Below the pieces are notes generated by a model. It worked only from the letters and a program-made list of their open reading frames with translations, did not search any database and was not told the origin of the DNA. Of a DNA stretch of 6,391 nucleotides, positions 1 through 5,825 are shown piece after piece. The stretch spans positions 5,803 to 12,193 of the forward strand of contig DMEZ01000026.1 in assembly GCA_003450735.1 (NCBI GenBank), written 5' to 3'. Source of the DNA: Elusimicrobiota bacterium. GTDB taxonomy: Bacteria; Elusimicrobiota; Elusimicrobia; UBA1565. Position 1 is the first letter of the stretch; the number at the start of each line of letters is the position of its first letter. A program made the translations under genes and the position numbers.

Positions 1-564
1 AAGCCCGACCTCATCCTCCTCGACGTCCTCATGCCGGGCGCCGACGGCCGCCTCATCCTGAAGTCCCTCAAGGCGGACCCCGGCACGGCCCCGGTCCCGG
101 TCATCATGCTCACGGGCTGCTCCAGCGAAGGCGACAAGGTCCTCGGGCTCACCCTGGGCGCCGACGACTATGTCACCAAGCCCTTCGGGGCCTTGGAGCT
201 GCTGGCCCGCATCCAGACGGTCCTCCGGCGCGCCCGTTCGGCGGCCGCGCCCCAGCCGGCGGCGGGGCTGGTCGAGGCTGCGGGGCTCAAGCTCGACCCT
301 TCGAGCGGCGAGGCCTCCTACCACGGCAAGCCGCTCAAGCTCCAGCCCAAGGAGTTCGAGATCCTGCTGCTCCTCGCCTCGCAGCCCGGCCGGGTGCTGA
401 CCCGGACCTACCTCATCGAGAACGCCTCCTCCTACGGCATGGCGGTGCCGACCCGGGCCGTCGACACCCACATCAAGAACCTCCGCAAGAAGCTGGGCAA
501 GGCCGCGGGACTCATCGAGACGATCCCGAAGCGGGGCTATCGCTTCGCCGCGCCGGATGCCTGA
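1..564 (+). CDS. OmpR/PhoB-family response regulator, 5' end outside window (partial)
   Basis: This is a DNA-binding response regulator of a two-component system. The reading frame is already open at base 1, so the true start lies upstream and the Met at 31 is internal. 187 residues are visible. The receiver domain keeps the phospho-acceptor Asp (window residue 8, in LILLDVLMPG), the switch Thr (residue 38, in VIMLTG) and the conserved Lys (residue 60, in DDYVTKPFG). An Ala/Pro-rich linker (about residues 80-90) joins it to a C-terminal winged-helix domain (about 95-185) with the family signatures LQPKEFEILLLL, VDTHIKNLRKKLG and IETIPKRGYRF. The last 8 nt overlap the histidine kinase gene, which indicates translational coupling and marks that kinase as its likely partner. 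The family assignment is firm; the target genes are unknown. Confidence 0.95.
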   Translation, partial: KPDLILLDVLMPGADGRLILKSLKADPGTAPVPVIMLTGCSSEGDKVLGLTLGADDYVTKPFGALELLARIQTVLRRARSAAAPQPAAGLVEAAGLKLDPSSGEASYHGKPLKLQPKEFEILLLLASQPGRVLTRTYLIENASSYGMAVPTRAVDTHIKNLRKKLGKAAGLIETIPKRGYRFAAPDA

Positions 565-1798
565 GCGCCGCCAGACCTACCTCTCCTTCCAAGGGCTCCT
601 CACCGCGGTCCTCCTGCTCTTCTTCCTCTACCAGCGCCGTGAGATCGCCGCCTGGGCCCTGAAGCTCGTCATCCTCACGCTCCCCCTGTTCGGGCTCCTG
701 GCCATGGTACGATTCTGCTCTGCCGCTTGCCTGAGCAAGACAGCCTTCCAGAGCGCCCTGCTCCTCGCGGACGCGTTCCTCGCCTCCTTGACGCTCTATT
801 GGACGCAGGACATCCAGTCCGAGATGTACGTGGCCTACTTCATGATCATCCTCGGCGCGGCCCTGACGCGCAAGCTCTCCCAATGCTTCCTCATCGCCGT
901 CGCCGCCTCCGTCTTCTACACATTCTCCGCTTATACCCCCGGCCTCGGGTTCCCCCAGGACCCGGGCTTCTGGATGCGCATCCCGTTCCTGTGGATCATG
1001 GCCTTCCTCTCGGCCGTCCTCTCCCAGGACGCCCAGCAGGCCAAAAAGGAGACCGAGCAAGCCTACCAGGAGCAGCTCCTGCAGATGGAGCGCCTCGCCG
1101 CCCTGGGCCAGCTCGCCGCCGAGGTCGCCCACCGCATCAAGGGCCCCCTGACCTCCATATTGGTCACGGCCGACGTCCTGGGGGCGCGAAAGGGCGCCCG
1201 CGGCATGGCGGGCGACCTAGGCGAGATCCGGACGGAGGTCCAGCACTGCCAGGAGATCCTCCGCAGCCTCCTCAACCTCGGCCGCATCGAGGAGACGGTC
1301 TTCCAGCCCCTCGACCTGTGCGAACCGCTCCGTTCGGCCGTCGAGGCTCTCCGGTCCCGGCTCGAGGCCCAGAAGATCCGGCTCCGGCTCAAGGGCCTGG
1401 AGCGGCGAGCTCAGATCATCGGCGACCGCTCGCTCCTCCACGAGGCTTTCTATGCCGTCCTGCAGAACGCCGTGGACGCCATGCCCGAAGGCGGGGTCCT
1501 GGACGCGTGCCTCGCGCCCATCGACAAGCGTGCATGGTGGTCCGAGCCGGGCAACGCGCTGGAGTTCTACGAGATCTCCATCTCCGACACGGGGAGCGGC
1601 TTCGATGAGAAGACCCGGAACAAGCTCTTCCAGCCGTTCTTCACCACGAAGAAGAAGCAGGGCAGCGGACTCGGGATCTGTTCGGCTCAGCGCATCCTTC
1701 AGAACCACAGCGGCTACATCGAGGCCAAGAGCGAGGGGCCGGGCAGGGGAGCGCGCTTCACTCTCTCCATCCCGCGCTTCGAGCGCGAACCCCGATGA
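557..1798 (+). CDS. Membrane sensor histidine kinase
   Basis: This 413-aa sensor kinase presumably phosphorylates the response regulator just upstream. The N-terminal half is hydrophobic, with about five to six membrane segments (roughly residues 12-27, 32-53, 63-82, 91-126 and 141-157), very short loops and no obvious periplasmic sensor domain. A helical stretch (160-180) leads into the dimerisation/phosphotransfer domain with H192 in VAHRIKGPLTSI. The ATPase domain has an N box (VLQNAVDAMPEGG, N304), G1 box (SDTGSGFD, 344-350), F box (LFQPFFTTKK) and G2 box (GSGLGI, 369-374), so it looks catalytically complete. The H box is unusual: positions normally held by E and N (HExxNPL) are R and G. 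The ATG at 557 overlaps the regulator's stop codon and has no good ribosome binding site of its own, as expected for a coupled start. With no sensor domain, the stimulus may be membrane-derived or intracellular. Confidence 0.94.
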   Translation: MPERRQTYLSFQGLLTAVLLLFFLYQRREIAAWALKLVILTLPLFGLLAMVRFCSAACLSKTAFQSALLLADAFLASLTLYWTQDIQSEMYVAYFMIILGAALTRKLSQCFLIAVAASVFYTFSAYTPGLGFPQDPGFWMRIPFLWIMAFLSAVLSQDAQQAKKETEQAYQEQLLQMERLAALGQLAAEVAHRIKGPLTSILVTADVLGARKGARGMAGDLGEIRTEVQHCQEILRSLLNLGRIEETVFQPLDLCEPLRSAVEALRSRLEAQKIRLRLKGLERRAQIIGDRSLLHEAFYAVLQNAVDAMPEGGVLDACLAPIDKRAWWSEPGNALEFYEISISDTGSGFDEKTRNKLFQPFFTTKKKQGSGLGICSAQRILQNHSGYIEAKSEGPGRGARFTLSIPRFEREPR

Positions 1799-1830
1799 TC
1801 CTCGCCCAGGTGAGGGCGAGGGCGCTCTGA
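1795..1830 (+). other. 11-codon mini-ORF bridging the kinase and SRAP genes (possible coupling element)
   Basis: A tiny frame, ATG at 1795 to TGA at 1828-1830, encodes MILAQVRARAL. Its ATG overlaps the kinase stop as ATGA, and its TGA overlaps the SRAP start as TGATG. It therefore fills the gap between the two genes exactly with two termination-reinitiation type junctions. It has no convincing ribosome binding site of its own. It may be chance, because the SRAP gene has its own GAGGG (1818-1822) seven bases before its ATG. Confidence 0.3.
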
Positions 1831-2444
1831 TGTGCGGCCGCTTCACCCAGACGGCGGGACTCGAGACGCTCGAACGGCGCTTCCGGCTTGCGCCCTCGCC
1901 CCTCCGGCTCGCCCCGCGCTTCAACATCGCCCCGGAGCAGGAGGCTCCAACGGCCCTGCCCGGCCGGACGCTGCGGCTCCTCCGATGGGGGCTCCGCCTC
2001 GCTTCGAAGCCCGTCATCAACGCGCGGGCCGAGACGCTCGCGATCAAGCCGAGCTTCCGCGCCGCGCTCTCGTCCCGGCGCTGTCTCGTTTTGGCCGACG
2101 GGTTCTACGAATGGAAAGGCTCCAGGCCCGTGCGCTTCACCCTGATGGATGGAAGCCCTTTCGCCTTCGCCGGGCTCTGGGAGGACGACCGCTTCGCCAT
2201 CGTGACCACGACGCCCAACCGGCTGGTCGCGGCGGTGCACGACCGGATGCCCGCGATGCTCTTGCCCGAGGAGGAGGACGCCTGGCTGGCGGAGGAGGCA
2301 GGCGAAGAGACGCTCTTGGGACTGCTGAAGCCCTACCCCGCCGGGCGGATGCGCTCGGCGCCGGCCTCGACGCTCGTCAACTCCCCGAAGAACGACTCGC
2401 CGGACTGCCTCCGGGCGGAAGGGCCTGAGCCGGAGCTGTTCTAG
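1830..2444 (+). CDS. SRAP-family abasic-site DNA-protein crosslinking protein (YedK/HMCES type)
   Basis: Members of the SOS response-associated peptidase family bind abasic sites in single-stranded DNA and form a protective thiazolidine crosslink through the amino-terminal Cys, which is exposed after Met removal. This 204-aa protein starts MCGRFTQT, fixing the start at 1830 and placing the nucleophile at C2. The other active-site positions are visible: N64 in INARAET, E94 in DGFYEWK and H137 in AVHDRMPAML. FNIAPEQ (31-37) and the C-terminal VNSPKNDSP stretch are also family hallmarks. The protein is compact: the loop between WGL (53-55) and INARAET is shorter than the E. coli YedK loop, which carries PGWWDKPP. 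The gene follows the kinase by 31 nt on the same strand with a GAGGG ribosome binding site at 1818-1822, so it is probably co-transcribed. A functional link to the two-component pair is not evident. The tail is convergent with the lipoprotein gene. Confidence 0.95.
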   Translation: MCGRFTQTAGLETLERRFRLAPSPLRLAPRFNIAPEQEAPTALPGRTLRLLRWGLRLASKPVINARAETLAIKPSFRAALSSRRCLVLADGFYEWKGSRPVRFTLMDGSPFAFAGLWEDDRFAIVTTTPNRLVAAVHDRMPAMLLPEEEDAWLAEEAGEETLLGLLKPYPAGRMRSAPASTLVNSPKNDSPDCLRAEGPEPELF

Positions 2445-2447
2445 CCG

Positions 2448-2882
2448 TCATTTCTTCGCGCGCGCGTCGAAGCCGAACTCGCTCTTCAGGACGGCGGCCG
2501 CCGCGTAAATGAAGCGGGGATCCCCCGGCGGGACCTCGACCATCCTCATGACCATGGCGGGGCCATGGGGGGTATTCTCCTTCGAGTCCACCCTCATCTT
2601 CAGCGCGCCCCGAGCCTGGAGGGAGGCGATGGCCTTCTTGAGCTTGTCGGAAGCCGGGGGGAGGTCTTTCTCGAGCTCGAGCGCGAGCCTGCCATCCTCT
2701 CCCACGGTCACCGCGCCGAGGCGCACCTTCTTGAGATTGTTGGGATCGTTCGGATCCTCGTCGACGAAGACCCAGAGGGTCTCCTTCGGCTGGGCGCCTG
2801 TCTCCCCCGGCTTAGGGCAGCCCATCAAGAGGGCCGCCGACAGGGCGGCCGAGAGCAGGGCGATGCGGCGTTCGTCGAACAT
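2448..2882 (-). CDS. Predicted lipoprotein, unknown family
   Basis: This 144-aa protein is unrecognised. It starts MFDERRIALL, continues with a short hydrophobic stretch and has a lipobox LLMGC with the modifiable Cys at residue 22, followed by a Pro/Gly-rich tether (PKPGETGAQPKE). This predicts export, lipidation and anchoring in the inner or outer membrane. The mature part looks like a small folded domain: WVFVDEDPNDPNNLKK, then VRLGAVTVGEDG and ALELEKDLPP, a Lys/Ala helix, the strands LKMRVDSKE and VMRMVEVPP, and a C-terminal helix. The start at 2882 is preferred over an in-frame ATG at 2900 because GGGAGGAG precedes it and a TATAAT lies at 2909-2914, which would put the transcription start almost on the 2900 codon. 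It lies 45 nt downstream of the secreted metallopeptidase gene on the same strand, and its tail is 3 nt from the SRAP gene. No function is assigned. Confidence 0.85.
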   Translation of the reverse strand: MFDERRIALLSAALSAALLMGCPKPGETGAQPKETLWVFVDEDPNDPNNLKKVRLGAVTVGEDGRLALELEKDLPPASDKLKKAIASLQARGALKMRVDSKENTPHGPAMVMRMVEVPPGDPRFIYAAAAVLKSEFGFDARAKK

Positions 2883-2908
2883 GGCTCCTCCCATCCTCAT
2901 CCGCCGGG

Positions 2909-2914
2909 ATTATA
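2909..2914 (-). promoter_or_regulatory. Candidate -10 box (TATAAT) for the lipoprotein gene
   Basis: On the - strand a perfect TATAAT lies in the 45-nt gap between the metallopeptidase stop and the lipoprotein start, an AT-rich island in GC-rich sequence. A transcription start about seven bases downstream would leave a leader of roughly 20 nt carrying the GGGAGGAG ribosome binding site (2885-2892). The -35 region is poor: TGGGAA at 17-bp spacing matches TTGACA in only three positions. The lipoprotein may therefore be transcribed independently of the upstream gene. Confidence 0.5.
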
Positions 2915-2927
2915 GGAAACAGGCTCT

Positions 2928-4691
2928 TCATTTCCCATCGTCCGGCAGCTCCCAATCGCCGATGCCGGCCGTGATGTCCCCCCCGGCCTGCCGCGCATGC
3001 CGCTCCATGGGCTGATTGTAGTAATCGTCGAAGGTCTCGAAGTTCTCCCCCGGGGAGAGGTAGAAGTCCTCGTTCGCCTTCAGAATGGTCCGCTGGTCGT
3101 TCTCGTTGGCGCTCAAGCTGATCTTCAGCTTCGGAGGCTCGCTGGTGAGCTTGTCCTGATAGGCGTGCGTGAGCTCGTGCACCACGGTGTCCGAGACCTG
3201 GCTCAGGTCGCCCATGACCTTGGGATCCGAATTGATGTAGATGCCCGCGCCGTTGTAGTAGCCGAAGGTGCAGCCGTTGTCGCAAGGCATCGCCTCGTAC
3301 TGGACCTGATAGCTCTGCAGGCCATAGTGCTCGCTGGTGAGGTCGGCGATCCTCTGGAGGGTCGCCTGCCGCTGCTGCTCGTCGAGATTCCGCCAGTTGC
3401 CCTGGGCCGTGACGATGTCGGCGTCGTTCTGGAGGGCCAGCGTGAGCGCTTTCTCCTTCTTCTGCTCGGAGACGGGCTGCCAGTCTTCCCTCTCGATATC
3501 GTTCTCGTAGACGTCGTTAAGCCGCTCCAACGCATGATTGTTGCCGTCCTTGGCGCGCGCGGAGACGACCGTCACCTCTTTCTTCAGGGCCTCCAGCCGC
3601 ACCCGGTCCAGCAGCTTCCTTGGAAGGCTGCCCTCGTCGAATTTCTCCCTGAGCGGGTTCACCACATCCAAAGTCTTCTGATAAGCCGCATCAACCACCG
3701 CCATCCGGGCGTCCGCGAGAGCGTCGTGGACGCGGCCGACGGTCGACACGGCCGCGCCGGCGGCCGCTTTGCCCGCGCTGGCCACGGCCTTGCCCGCCCC
3801 CACGACGGCGTTTTTGGCTCCGCTCACGAGGCTCGAGAACCACGACTTCTTCTCCTCGGCCGGAGCGGCCAGCGGAGGGGCCTCCCCCTGGACCTTGAAC
3901 GCCGGCTCATACGTCTTCTTCACGTCCACGGGCTTCATCGCCGCCCGAGCGCCCGAACCTCCTGCCTTGCCCGCGCCGAACCCCGCGGGGACGTCCCCCT
4001 TCCTCAGGAGGCCTCCCAGGCTCGGCTCGCCGGGAAACCCCTTCCCGGAGGACTTCCCGCAGGCCGCGCCGACGCAGACGGCGCCGGCCGAGAAGCCGGG
4101 GATGACCACCCCTTTAGCGGCGGTCTGGGTGGCATTGAAATCCATCTCCTTCTTGCCGAAGCGGGAGGTGCCGACGGCGCTCCCGCCCGCGCCGCCCTGC
4201 CCAGGCTCCCAGCGGGCGTCCTCGTCGGTCTGCCCTTCGGGGTCCTTGCCTTCCCCGTCCGCGCCGCCCGTCCCGCGAGCCTCCCCGTTGCCGTCCCCCC
4301 CGATGTCCCGCTGGGCCTTGGCCGCCTCAGCGCCCCCCAGGGCCTTCCCATCCGGCCCGGGCGGGAGGCCTCCGTCATCCTCGAATGAAACGCTGTCCGG
4401 ATCCAGCGCCGGTACGCCCTGGTCCCGGCCGCCCAGGCGCGAGAACCAGTCCACCACCTTGCCCGCCGCTTTCACGATCTCTCCGACCACCCGCTCCCCG
4501 GCCCCCAGGATCTTGTTGAAGATGTTCCCGCTGTTCATGCGCTCCCGCGAGTCGCTGACGAGCGAGGAGCCCTTGTCCTGCAGCCAGCTGCCGGCGTTGT
4601 GGAGCTTGTCCGAGAGCCAGTTCGCGTGCGCCGGGGCCGGCGCGAAGAACAGGGTCAGCAGGAGGAGCGGGAAGATCCGGATGGCGGTCAT
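2928..4691 (-). CDS. Secreted multidomain protein with C-terminal zinc metallopeptidase signature
   Basis: This is a 587-aa predicted exported protein. The start at 4691 gives a clean Sec signal peptide (MTAIRIFPLLLL..., cleavage likely after AHA at residue 23) and has GAGAGG ten bases upstream; the longer in-frame start at 4868 would bury the signal peptide and read through the terminator of the neighbouring gene. Layout: a helical N-terminal part with Trp-rich repeats (24-86, NWLSDKLHN and GSWLQDKGS); an acidic Gly-rich linker (about 87-176); a region with C206 and C211; an Ala/Gly/Lys helical stretch (about 287-321) of glycine-zipper type; charged helices (330-450); and a C-terminal domain. 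That domain has a probable edge strand (FGYYNGAGIYIN), the motif VVHELTHAYQ with H505, E506 and H509, and E563 in NQPMERHARQAG as a plausible third zinc ligand, which is the gluzincin pattern. C470 and C474 may form a disulfide. The substrate is unknown. The metallopeptidase fold is inferred from motifs, not from a named family. Confidence 0.85.
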   Translation of the reverse strand: MTAIRIFPLLLLTLFFAPAPAHANWLSDKLHNAGSWLQDKGSSLVSDSRERMNSGNIFNKILGAGERVVGEIVKAAGKVVDWFSRLGGRDQGVPALDPDSVSFEDDGGLPPGPDGKALGGAEAAKAQRDIGGDGNGEARGTGGADGEGKDPEGQTDEDARWEPGQGGAGGSAVGTSRFGKKEMDFNATQTAAKGVVIPGFSAGAVCVGAACGKSSGKGFPGEPSLGGLLRKGDVPAGFGAGKAGGSGARAAMKPVDVKKTYEPAFKVQGEAPPLAAPAEEKKSWFSSLVSGAKNAVVGAGKAVASAGKAAAGAAVSTVGRVHDALADARMAVVDAAYQKTLDVVNPLREKFDEGSLPRKLLDRVRLEALKKEVTVVSARAKDGNNHALERLNDVYENDIEREDWQPVSEQKKEKALTLALQNDADIVTAQGNWRNLDEQQRQATLQRIADLTSEHYGLQSYQVQYEAMPCDNGCTFGYYNGAGIYINSDPKVMGDLSQVSDTVVHELTHAYQDKLTSEPPKLKISLSANENDQRTILKANEDFYLSPGENFETFDDYYNQPMERHARQAGGDITAGIGDWELPDDGK

Positions 4692-4719
4692 GGTTAGCGG
4701 GCCTCTCGGCGCGGCATGG

Positions 4720-4730
4720 GTTATATTATG
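4720..4730 (-). promoter_or_regulatory. Possible -10 region for the metallopeptidase gene
   Basis: The - strand reads CATAATATAAC here, containing CATAAT and TATAAC, each five of six matches to TATAAT. It is an AT-rich spot about 30-40 nt before the start at 4691. No recognisable -35 hexamer occurs at 16-18 bp spacing. The strong hairpin terminator just upstream makes a separate promoter for this gene likely, but this site is only a candidate. Confidence 0.35.
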
Positions 4731-4754
4731 TACGCCAATCGGCCCATCGGCGCA

Positions 4755-4770
4755 TGGGTCTTTGGACCCA
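4755..4770. repeat. Small inverted repeat TGGGTC-TTTG-GACCCA
   Basis: A perfect 6-bp inverted repeat with a 4-nt loop lies between the terminator of the four-cysteine protein gene and the -10 region of the metallopeptidase gene. Its left arm can also pair with CCCAT at 4743-4747, and the 8-mer GCATGGGT occurs twice on the + strand (4714-4721 and 4752-4759). It could be an operator or part of the terminator region; nothing in the sequence decides between these. Confidence 0.35.
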
Positions 4771-4775
4771 AATCG

Positions 4776-4806
4776 AAGGGGACCCGCCTCCAGGGCGGGC
4801 CCCCTT
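4776..4806 (-). terminator. Hairpin terminator of the four-cysteine secreted protein gene
   Basis: On the - strand AAGGGGGCCCGCC pairs with GGCGGGTCCCCTT around the loop CTGGA: 13 continuous pairs including one G-U wobble. In the + strand RNA the same position is an unpaired A-C, so the hairpin is better formed in the - strand transcript. It begins 21 nt after the TAG at 4828-4830. The following T-tract is weak (CGATTT), so termination may be partial or factor-assisted. Confidence 0.75.
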
Positions 4807-4827
4807 TCCGGAGAAGACGCGTCCCGT

Positions 4828-5727
4828 CTACCGGGCCGCGACCTCCAAAGCCGGCGCGTACTGGACATGCTCCGTCTCGCCGCGGTCCACGAGCTTCTGC
4901 TTCGAGACCTTGCCCAGGCGCTTGAAGCCCCACTTCACGTAGTACTTGCGGTCGGCTCTCAGCCGGGACTGGAACTCGTTGACGAAGTCGTTGAAGTCCA
5001 CCGCGTAGGACGCGGCCGCCGGGAAGGCGATCTCCTTCTCGACGATGACCTTGTCGAACCAGCCGGGGACGTCCTCGGTGAGGGTCGCCTTGATCGCGGT
5101 CTTCTCGCCCTCGTAGTAGGACGTCCAGCGGTCGTCGAAGGCGATGGAGAAGGCGGCGCCGGCGGGGGTCAGGCGGCCCGCCATGAGGCCGGCCGGGTCG
5201 GGGCTGGTCGGGATGCGCTTGCCGGGGGTCAGAGTGACGTAGCCGCCGCGCTCCTGGATCCTATAGTCATAGGCGCCCTCGATGACGTACTCGGAGAGCC
5301 AGTTCCCCTCCAGGCAGACCTCGACGACTTCCTTCTCCCAGGGGAACACGGGCTGGCGGTTGAGGATCTCCACCTGCACGCGCTCGTTGTGCGTGAATCC
5401 GGGACGCTCCCAGCACTGCTGGTGCGGGGGGTTGCCCACCGGGTGGCACTCCTGGATGTACTCGGTGCTCTGGAGCCAGACCTGCGGGGAGACCGCCGGG
5501 CCGTTGGGCTCGAACACGAAGCTCGCGCAGTCGCGGGTCGCGCGGACGTAGGCGGCCTGGACGCCCTTGACCTCGGTCTTGTCCTGCTTCACCTCGCTCT
5601 TGAGCGAGCTCACGAGGCTCTTCACGTCCACCGCGCCCTGGTCGAAATCGAGGACGGGGAGCTCGGCCTTGGCCGCGGACGCCAGCGTCAGGGCCAAAGC
5701 GGCTGCGAACAGGTTCTTCATCGTCAT
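4828..5727 (-). CDS. Secreted four-cysteine protein of unknown function
   Basis: This 299-aa protein is unrecognised. The start at 5727 has GGAGG eight bases upstream and gives a typical Sec signal peptide (MTMKNLFAAALALTLASAAKA, cleavage probably after residue 21). The other in-frame ATGs are less good: 5721 is 14 nt from the GGAGG, and 5769 adds a Pro-rich leader and lies at or before the predicted transcription start. After a short charged helix (about 34-54), the mature protein is dominated by alternating beta-type segments with many aromatic residues. Four cysteines (C67, C94, C105 and C138) cluster in the first half and could form two disulfides in the periplasm or outside the cell. There is no lipobox, membrane helix or enzyme motif. 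The C-terminal stretch is basic (RADRKYYVKWGFKRLGK). The gene has its own promoter (5784-5812) and terminator, so it is probably monocistronic. Confidence 0.86.
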   Translation of the reverse strand: MTMKNLFAAALALTLASAAKAELPVLDFDQGAVDVKSLVSSLKSEVKQDKTEVKGVQAAYVRATRDCASFVFEPNGPAVSPQVWLQSTEYIQECHPVGNPPHQQCWERPGFTHNERVQVEILNRQPVFPWEKEVVEVCLEGNWLSEYVIEGAYDYRIQERGGYVTLTPGKRIPTSPDPAGLMAGRLTPAGAAFSIAFDDRWTSYYEGEKTAIKATLTEDVPGWFDKVIVEKEIAFPAAASYAVDFNDFVNEFQSRLRADRKYYVKWGFKRLGKVSKQKLVDRGETEHVQYAPALEVAAR

Positions 5728-5735
5728 CAGTCTTG

Positions 5736-5740
5736 CCTCC
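5736..5740 (-). promoter_or_regulatory. Ribosome binding site GGAGG deciding the start at 5727
   Basis: GGAGG on the - strand lies eight bases before the ATG at 5727 and fourteen before the ATG at 5721, favouring the former. Directly upstream in the leader is a C-rich tract (C7-A-C6, positions 5743-5756). Confidence 0.75.
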
Positions 5741-5783
5741 GCGGGGGGTGGGGGGGTCGGAAGTACCATCTGCGTCTAGGCCT

Positions 5784-5812
5784 ATTGTACCAAATACACT
5801 TATAGAGAACAA
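5784..5812 (-). promoter_or_regulatory. Sigma70-like promoter of the four-cysteine protein gene
   Basis: On the - strand TTGTTC (5807-5812) and TACAAT (5784-5789) are separated by exactly 17 bp. The -10 box matches five of six consensus positions and the -35 box three of six. The site lies in a clearly AT-rich island. It predicts a transcript start near 5777 and a leader of about 50 nt that carries the C-rich tract and the GGAGG. Confidence 0.65.
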
Positions 5813-5825
5813 CGGAGCCCCGGCA

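Noticed and set aside
512..2047. Several - strand open frames (about 512-1132, 1063-1392 and 1217-2047) antisense to the kinase and SRAP genes
   Set aside because: Acidic or Arg-rich shadow frames of high-GC coding DNA, without domains or start signals.
2883..2900. Upstream in-frame ATG at 2900 for the lipoprotein
   Set aside because: No ribosome binding site precedes it, and it lies at the predicted transcription start. The ATG at 2882 has GGGAGGAG and gives a cleaner lipoprotein signal.
2914..2936. Possible terminator after the metallopeptidase: GGGAAA / TTTCCT inverted repeat
   Set aside because: Only a 5-6 bp AT-rich stem with an 11-nt loop overlapping the stop codon and no T-tract; too weak to call.
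2997..4388. 463-codon + strand open frame antisense to the metallopeptidase
   Set aside because: It mirrors the codon bias of the - strand gene, with no domain, promoter or ribosome binding site. The - strand frame has a signal peptide and HELTH motif.
4692..4868. N-terminal extension of the metallopeptidase from an upstream in-frame ATG at 4868
   Set aside because: It would bury the Sec signal peptide 59 residues inside the protein, cross the hairpin terminator and overlap the neighbouring gene. The start at 4691 has GAGAGG upstream.
3769..5805. Very long + strand open frame (678 codons) antisense to the metallopeptidase N-terminus and the four-cysteine protein gene
   Set aside because: It runs through two real - strand genes, their terminator and promoter. 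Composition is Pro/Ser/Arg then Leu/Val/Gly-rich, typical of antisense frames in high-GC DNA; no ribosome binding site or domain.
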